A stretch of 64,000 bases of DNA from Chamaelirium japonicum (Eukaryota; Streptophyta; Magnoliopsida; Liliales; Melanthiaceae), in NCBI GenBank assembly GCA_947650365.1, contig OX393555.1:16294251-16358250 (forward strand), written 5' to 3'. The translations under genes and the position numbers were made by a program. The notes beneath the pieces are model-generated. The model made no database searches, was not told the origin of the DNA, and was given only the letters and a program-made list of their open reading frames with translations. Positions 25,201 through 64,000 of the stretch are shown piece by piece (the first letter of the stretch is position 1; each line of letters begins with the position of its first letter).

Positions 25201-25483
25201 TTCTTCCCCATGGTTCGAAGAAAGCCTCGTAATCTGACTTTCCTTTCAACTCCTTTATTGATCGAAATTTGCTCAGCCTGATAGCCCGGCTGAGTTGGGC
25301 AACAAAATATACGAGATGATGGCGATTGCCCTCGGCGGAAGATGGGGAAGATCGGAATCCGAGGAAGCAGCAGAAGAAGCTGATTCCGAGGCCAGCTATG
25401 AAGCAGACGATGCTGAAGCTGCCGAGGCTGAAGTGGTTGAGCCCTCTGAGGTGAGGACAGAGAGTGATCCCTGGAAGGATTGA
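16284..25483 (+). CDS. HSP90C: Plastid-targeted HSP90 chaperone (HSP90C / HSP90.5 type), 19 exons, complete
   Basis: ATP-dependent chaperone of the plastid stroma, needed in the family for protein import and folding. Exons: 16284-16556, 17929-18002, 18307-18432, 18513-18606, 18753-18836, 19156-19299, 19385-19501, 19596-19643, 19741-19815, 19970-20074, 20177-20317, 20478-20570, 20997-21074, 21161-21415, 21501-21603, 22500-22674, 22787-22892, 25088-25177, 25277-25483. All introns are GT-AG and the frame stays open: 795 codons, near the 780 of Arabidopsis HSP90.5 from memory. Residues 1 to about 65 are Ser/Arg-rich like a transit peptide. The GHKL ATPase shows E113, N117 ([11 protein letters not shown]), D159 (DTGIGM) and [11 protein letters not shown] (202-212). 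An acidic then Lys-rich linker spans about 305-330. Middle-domain R450 lies in LNVSREIL. The C-terminus is acidic and ends ESDPWKD, as in plastid forms, with no MEEVD tail. AATAAG at 25601 may aid 3' end formation. Nothing suggests a pseudogene. Confidence 0.97.
21763..22415. mobile_element. Long foldback element in HSP90 intron 15
   Basis: About 650 bp whose left half (pyrimidine-rich, 21763-22027) is matched in reverse complement by the right half (purine-rich, 22115-22415). Examples are GGGTAATTTTATTCA against its mirror near 22395-22415, and GCTGATGTC near 21987 against GACATCAGC near 22150. The long open frames on both strands here come from the low-complexity arms, not from genes. Long terminal inverted repeats suggest a Mutator-like MITE. 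The flanks are T-rich, so a target duplication cannot be judged. Confidence 0.65.
23018..23037. repeat. Poly(G) tract in HSP90 intron 17
   Basis: A run of about 20 G preceded by a T-run (22991-23012), within a large intron; a likely assembly or sequencing weak spot. Confidence 0.85.
23184..23494. mobile_element. Non-autonomous hAT-type element in HSP90 intron 17
   Basis: Begins TAGGGATGGCAATGG and ends CTACCATCCCTA, with 8-bp flanks TGCCATGG (23176) and TGCCATAG (23495) that differ at one base. The 311-bp interior is built of AACCGCACCG/CGGTTTTGG words with no coding potential. The terminus and 8-bp duplication fit hAT. Confidence 0.78.
23589..24470. mobile_element. Non-autonomous Mutator-like element in HSP90 intron 17
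   Basis: 882 bp flanked by a perfect 9-bp target duplication CTCAGTGCC (23580-23588 and 24471-24479). The two ends are inverted copies rich in TTAAGG and GGCTCAAGGCGC/GGCGCCTTGGCTCGCC. A CTCGCCT hexamer-like repeat runs at about 24390-24425. The interior is AT-rich and non-coding. A 9-bp duplication points to Mutator, though the terminal repeat is imperfect. Confidence 0.7.
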
Positions 25484-26312
25484 TCCTTTTTTTTGGGTGG
25501 GAGTAAAACATAAATTTTGGCCACTGGTGCTGCTCTTGGAAGAGAATATATGTAAGGGGATGCCAATGTTGTAGTCATTCTTATTTACCTTTATGAAAGT
25601 AATAAGGTGATGAGAAAGTAGTAAAGACTTGCAATTATTCTTCAAAGGCTACGGTTGAAGTTATATCTTATCATATTAGTCGGTTTTAACTGATGGTAAA
25701 GATTCAAGGGCTTTGTTGATTTGGCCTTCAGTTAATTGGGGTAGTTCAAAAAATACGCTTTTGTCTTAATATTTGTGTTAGCCCCTTGTCAAGGATCAAA
25801 AAAATTAAAATATTTTATAAAGTTTTGTGAAATGTTAGTCTTTTAGGGACCTCGATATAAAATATCAACAATCTCACCTGCTGGAAAATAGCTTCCACCA
25901 TGATGTTTTACGAACAAACACAAAATAGTTTGAAATATAATAAAATATTTGGAAATCTACGCAAAATCGATCCCGTAACCCTACACTTTGGTAAATGATC
26001 TTTATGATTTTCAATTACTTTAAATTATTTTATGTATATAAGTAAGTACCTCTTGTATCAACAAGTACTTTTTTAGTAGGAGAAAACGGTTTTTGAGGAT
26101 TTTTATAAAATCCGTTGAAAAAATTGGTTAAATCAAAATTTTTTTTAGTAGACCTATTAATGGATTGGATTTTGATTCGAATCTGAATCCGTTAAATTGG
26201 ATATAAAAAAGTTTTTTTTATCCAATAATAGTTTAAATCCTATAACTGTTTACTTAACAAATCGGATTTAGACCAATCTGATCTATTAAGAACATGATCC
26301 GGCAAACTATAA
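25484..26312. other. HSP90 3' flank, no other gene seen
   Basis: AT-rich sequence beginning with the probable HSP90 3' UTR (about 25484-25640). No other feature is recognisable. Confidence 0.5.
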
Positions 26313-26850
26313 CATAATATATTAAATTTTATGGTTATTTTGACTTTACCCCACAAATTTTGACTTGAATTAGATTTTACACCCTATATTTTATTAATTA
26401 GACTTTACCCCGCAAAACAAACTGATTCATCAGCTGACGGAACAGTTAGTTTTGGGGGTGAGCTGACCGAACAATTAGTTTTGGGGGGTAAAACTAATTA
26501 ATGAAATTATGGGGGTTAAAGTCTAATTCAAAGCAAAATTTGGGGGGCAAAGTCACAATAACCCTAACTTTTATCCATGGTTAAATTAGATTTTACCGCA
26601 TATTAAATTTTACGGTTATTTTGACTTTGCCCCACAAATTTTGCCTTGAATTAGATTTTACCCCCTATATTTTTATTAATTAGACTTTACCCGCCAAAAC
26701 TAACTGATTCATTAGCCAACGGAACAGTTAGTTTTGGGGGGTAAAAACTAATTAATGAAAATATGGGGGTTAAAGTCTAATTCAAGGCAAAATATGGGGG
26801 GGCAAAGCCAAAATAACCCTAACTTTTATCCATGGTTAAATTAGATTGCT
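26313..26850. mobile_element. Foldback MITE present as two tandem copies
   Basis: The unit at about 26313-26601 is repeated at 26602-26850 with a period of about 289 bp. Each unit is itself palindromic: a left half with TTTGACTTTGCCCC and TTAATTAGACTTTACCCC mirrored by GGGGTAAA-TAATTAAT and GGGGGCAAAGTC, around a short centre containing CTGATTCATYAGC and GGAACAGTTAG. The units differ by scattered substitutions and one short insertion in unit 1 (GAGCTGACCGAACAATTAG). Confidence 0.75.
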
Positions 26851-28305
26851 TTAGATCTAAGGCCCCTAAGGGTTAATGTAAAAAAGATTCTCATGGTCTC
26901 CGGATTGAGTCATATTTTATATTGGCCATTTCAAGTTTCCAGTTTGGAATCATCTATTATTTTGTGAATTTGACGCCCAACGATATCACAACCATTTGAT
27001 GTTAATGTCTATGATTCAGATTCTGATTGAAATCCGATTTGATCCATACTTAAATAGATATGGATTGGGTATTTTGATCTGATGACCCCGGCAACAGTCT
27101 GAATTTGATAACCCGTTTACTTAACAAATCGGATTTGGATATAGCCTACTTTTATCAGAATCCGATCCACTGAATTGTTTGTTTTTTAGCTCAAAAAATT
27201 CCACAAGATGTCGAACTATAAGCGCATCTTGAAAATAATGTCCATAAAAGAAATTTTTGAATGAATAAAAACTCTTCTATATAAAAATTCTTTTTTGAAG
27301 TCTTAGTGAAAAAACAATGTTTCATATTTTATTTTTTGTACAATTTGAGACTATAGTTGTTTAGTTTTAAGTCAGTTTTAAAAATCGTTTGAAGAATTAT
27401 TTTAACAACCAACTAATCATTATTTTGAAATCATTTCTATTATAGTAATCAAGTTAGTATGGTTGACTTTGATTTTAAAAACAGAAGTAAATAGATGCCC
27501 TTCTGATATTGCCCTCCATCTGCATCTTCCAATAATTGAAGGTTGCCCCATTGATTTTTTCGATTCTTATCTTTCCATTCGCCATGGCTCCACCCATCTC
27601 AGATTCTCGCACTGAATCTTGGCTTCGATACCATTGTTGGGTAGGAAGATTATAACACTGAAGATCCCACTAGTCGCGCACACACCACGGTGATCCGCCG
27701 AATGCAATCAGAAGCGTCACGCTAGGATCTTGGTTTGGAGCTTTGCAGAAACAACAAAATCGATACACCACACAACAATGAATGCGGATCTCCATTTGTG
27801 CATGTGAAGAACACAATGAATGTTGTTCATTTGTTGTGTGGTGCATCGATAAGTTGTGTGGTGCATGTGAAGAACAACAATGAACAACGATACCGATGCA
27901 ATAAGTTGTGCATGTGAAGAACACAACAAAATGAATGTTTCCCACCAGAATTAGGTTGGTTTACTTCTCAATACAAACAATTATCGGACTGTGCAAATAA
28001 AACTTTCTGATTTGCTTTTACTGGTCAATCCAAACAGTCGTCCAGAAGTAATGGCGTACTTTACTGGTCAATACAAACAACAAGAAGGAAATCAGATTTA
28101 CCAATTGGTATGGGAGATTTACTAGCTACATCCGATTTACAAGCCTTTACTTTGGGGGTCCGGAAAACAAATAGACCCTAATATGCTGTTTTTGGATTTG
28201 AGTCCTATAACTAGTGGCAATCCAAATGATTGAGTAAAAAATTTTGGAATCAAATTCCTAAGTTATACTTAGGGAATATAGTTAAAACCTCCTCTGAATT
28301 ATACA
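26851..28305. other. AT-rich intergenic stretch with a possible LTR edge
   Basis: No gene recognised. CTTCGATACCA near 27625-27635 followed by TTGTTGGG resembles, on the minus strand, the end of a copia-type LTR followed by a tRNA-Met primer-binding site, but no partner LTR is visible. Short words such as GTGCATGTGAAGAACA are repeated between 27795 and 27925. Confidence 0.3.
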
Positions 28306-28613
28306 CCTAATATCATATCGGTCCCTCAACAATTTTTTGAACAATTTGAACCCTGAACTATGCATTTACCCTGAACAACATATCGGTCCGTCTGCATTTA
28401 GCCTCCTCCGTCAGTTTTTATTTTGAAAAGACCATTGCCATATTGAGCATAAGTTAAATATTTTAAAAAATATTTGACCCTGATTGGAAATCGATATGGA
28501 TATTTTCGGTATAAAAGGTTGATTGAGGGGGTTAAATCAATACAGAGTATATTTTAAGGTTCAAATTGTTCAAAAATAAGTTGAAGGACCATTGTGAAAT
28601 GAGATGTATTAGG
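28306..28613. mobile_element. Foldback MITE
   Basis: GGTCCCTCAAC and TTTTTGAACAATTTGAACC at 28320-28352 recur inverted at about 28558-28590. The flanking CCTAATA-like ends also mirror each other. About 300 bp and non-coding. It abuts the next element. Confidence 0.65.
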
Positions 28614-29125
28614 GCAGGCAATGGGCCGTGACAGGTCGTGTCTGGTTTTGAGTTGGATCCAGAACCCCAAGACCCAGATACGACCCATTTAACTAATCGT
28701 GTCTAGATCCTAAACCCGTACCGACCTGTTTATAAATGAGTAGACCTGATAAGACCTATTAGATCCGTTTACCTCACGAATCGTACTCAGTTGACACAAT
28801 CCGACCCGATATGACCTGCCAGACTTGTTTACCTCAGTTGACCTGACCCGAACCATTCTTAGGCCTGTTTTCTTTCCAGACTAACCCGTTTAAATCTGAC
28901 TAATCATTAAAGGATGCAAGTATCATTTGCCAGACTATAAATTCAAGTCCAGATCATTAGGGCCAAAATCCACCGGGTCTTCATGGGTCAAACGGGCTGA
29001 GACAAAAACCTAGACCCGACCCATTTACTAATCGGGTTAGTCGTTCAATCCGTTTACTACCCGAACATGTTTAACCCAAGCCCGGACCCGCTAATTTTGT
29101 GCCTGGTCCAAAATTGCTAGCCCTA
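28610..29125. mobile_element. hAT-like non-autonomous element
   Basis: Begins TAGGGCAGGCAATGG and ends ATTGCTAGCCCTA, a terminus like the other GGGNTGGCAAT elements in this window. The interior is made of GACCCGACC/GGGTCGG-like words. Flanks GATGTAT and GGTGTAT match at six of seven bases, so the target duplication is decayed or imperfectly placed. Confidence 0.55.
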
Positions 29126-29586
29126 GGTGTATAGTTCGTGGAAGGTTTGTGTAATTTGGAGCTCGATTCGGGGTGGACCAAACTCTGGCTGGTTCCATTT
29201 GAATCCTAATCCATCATCACCGTATATCTAAGTTGCGGTCATCAGAAAAGACCACGTGTCCTTTGGGATCCGGTTTAACTGTGCTGTGTCCTAAAAACCC
29301 CAGCCCAATCCCCCTCTATCGGGTTAAACCCCTGCTACACGGCCACCACCAGCTTCCCGCCGCCGCCGGATTCCCGCCAACTCTCCTCCCGCCCTCTCCA
29401 TCCCGGCGGCCTACGACCCTCTCTCTCATCCCTCCGCATGGCTGTGGCATCCCTCCTTTCCTCTCTGTAGCGGCTCCGCTGGAACCCTATTCTTCAAGAA
29501 TTTCCCTCCGTCAGAGCCGGGACAGCCCTCGTTCTGATGCCCTGCAACTGATGCCGCACCAAAACCCTAACCCTAGAAGGCTTCAG

Positions 29587-29669
29587 GTAGAACAAACTCA
29601 TTCTCGGTGGTTATTACTTATTGCCAATGAATCATGCTGTGGTTTTTCATTCTCTCGTCGAAATTTCAG
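29587..29669 (+). other. Candidate 5' UTR intron of the topoisomerase gene
   Basis: CAG/GTAGAA at 29586/29587 and TTTCAG at 29664-29669 would remove 83 bp just upstream of the start codon. An in-frame open reading frame upstream (from 29233) is probably leader sequence, not protein. Confidence 0.35.
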
Positions 29670-29700
29670 AGGCTTTCGCCTTCGGGTCAGGTGGCAGCAC

Positions 29701-64000
<34,300 letters not shown>

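Noticed and set aside
29233-29700. Upstream open frame in phase with the topoisomerase start
   Set aside because: No conserved sequence and a possible leader intron; MALQLRRFF at 29701 gives a normal organelle presequence, so an N-terminal extension is unlikely.

Overview
The window is nuclear DNA of a flowering plant. It holds two intron-bearing host genes on the + strand in a dense bed of plant transposable elements. The lineage below angiosperm cannot be fixed from the sequence. Very long, transposon-filled introns and abundant (CT)n and (TA)n tracts fit many woody or early-diverging angiosperms.

Layout. 1-1014: one end of a CACTA (EnSpm) DNA transposon, full of ACCGACGG subterminal repeats, inserted into a Ty3/gypsy fossil of the Tat type (1015-5396). 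5397-11900: LTR-like debris, a 100-bp-arm foldback, a GA minisatellite, microsatellites and a foldback MITE. 11925-16090: a two-unit tandem duplication of about 2 kb, each unit carrying the same LINE tail, the same hAT-type element and a SINE-like piece. It ends under 200 bp before the first host gene.

16284-25483: a complete plastid HSP90 gene (HSP90C/HSP90.5 type), 19 exons and 795 codons. All splice junctions could be placed by eye. Introns 15 and 17 carry foldback, hAT-type and Mutator-type insertions.

25484-29700: intergenic DNA with a tandemly duplicated MITE, another MITE and a hAT-like element.

29701-64000 (runs off the window): a bacterial-type (type IA) DNA topoisomerase I with a predicted organelle-targeting N-terminus. 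Seven exons are visible and coding stops inside intron 7. Its introns are huge (7.4, 4.0, 4.0, 14.0 and 2.4 kb). They hold a decayed hAT transposase, copia and other LTR fossils, a 2.5-kb inverted duplication of an unrecognised intron-bearing gene fragment, and a young copia element (48433-53727) nested in a (TA)n tract next to a MITE. Further in are two hAT-type elements with 8-bp target duplications.

The two genes lie about 4.2 kb apart in the same orientation. Both products probably act in organelles (plastid chaperone; plastid or mitochondrial topoisomerase), but nothing here shows that they are co-regulated. I found no clearly novel biochemical system. The strongest second-look items are the inverted duplicated gene fragment in topoisomerase intron 4, the in-frame repeat in the topoisomerase N-terminal region, and the transposon-bearing tandem duplication against the HSP90 promoter.
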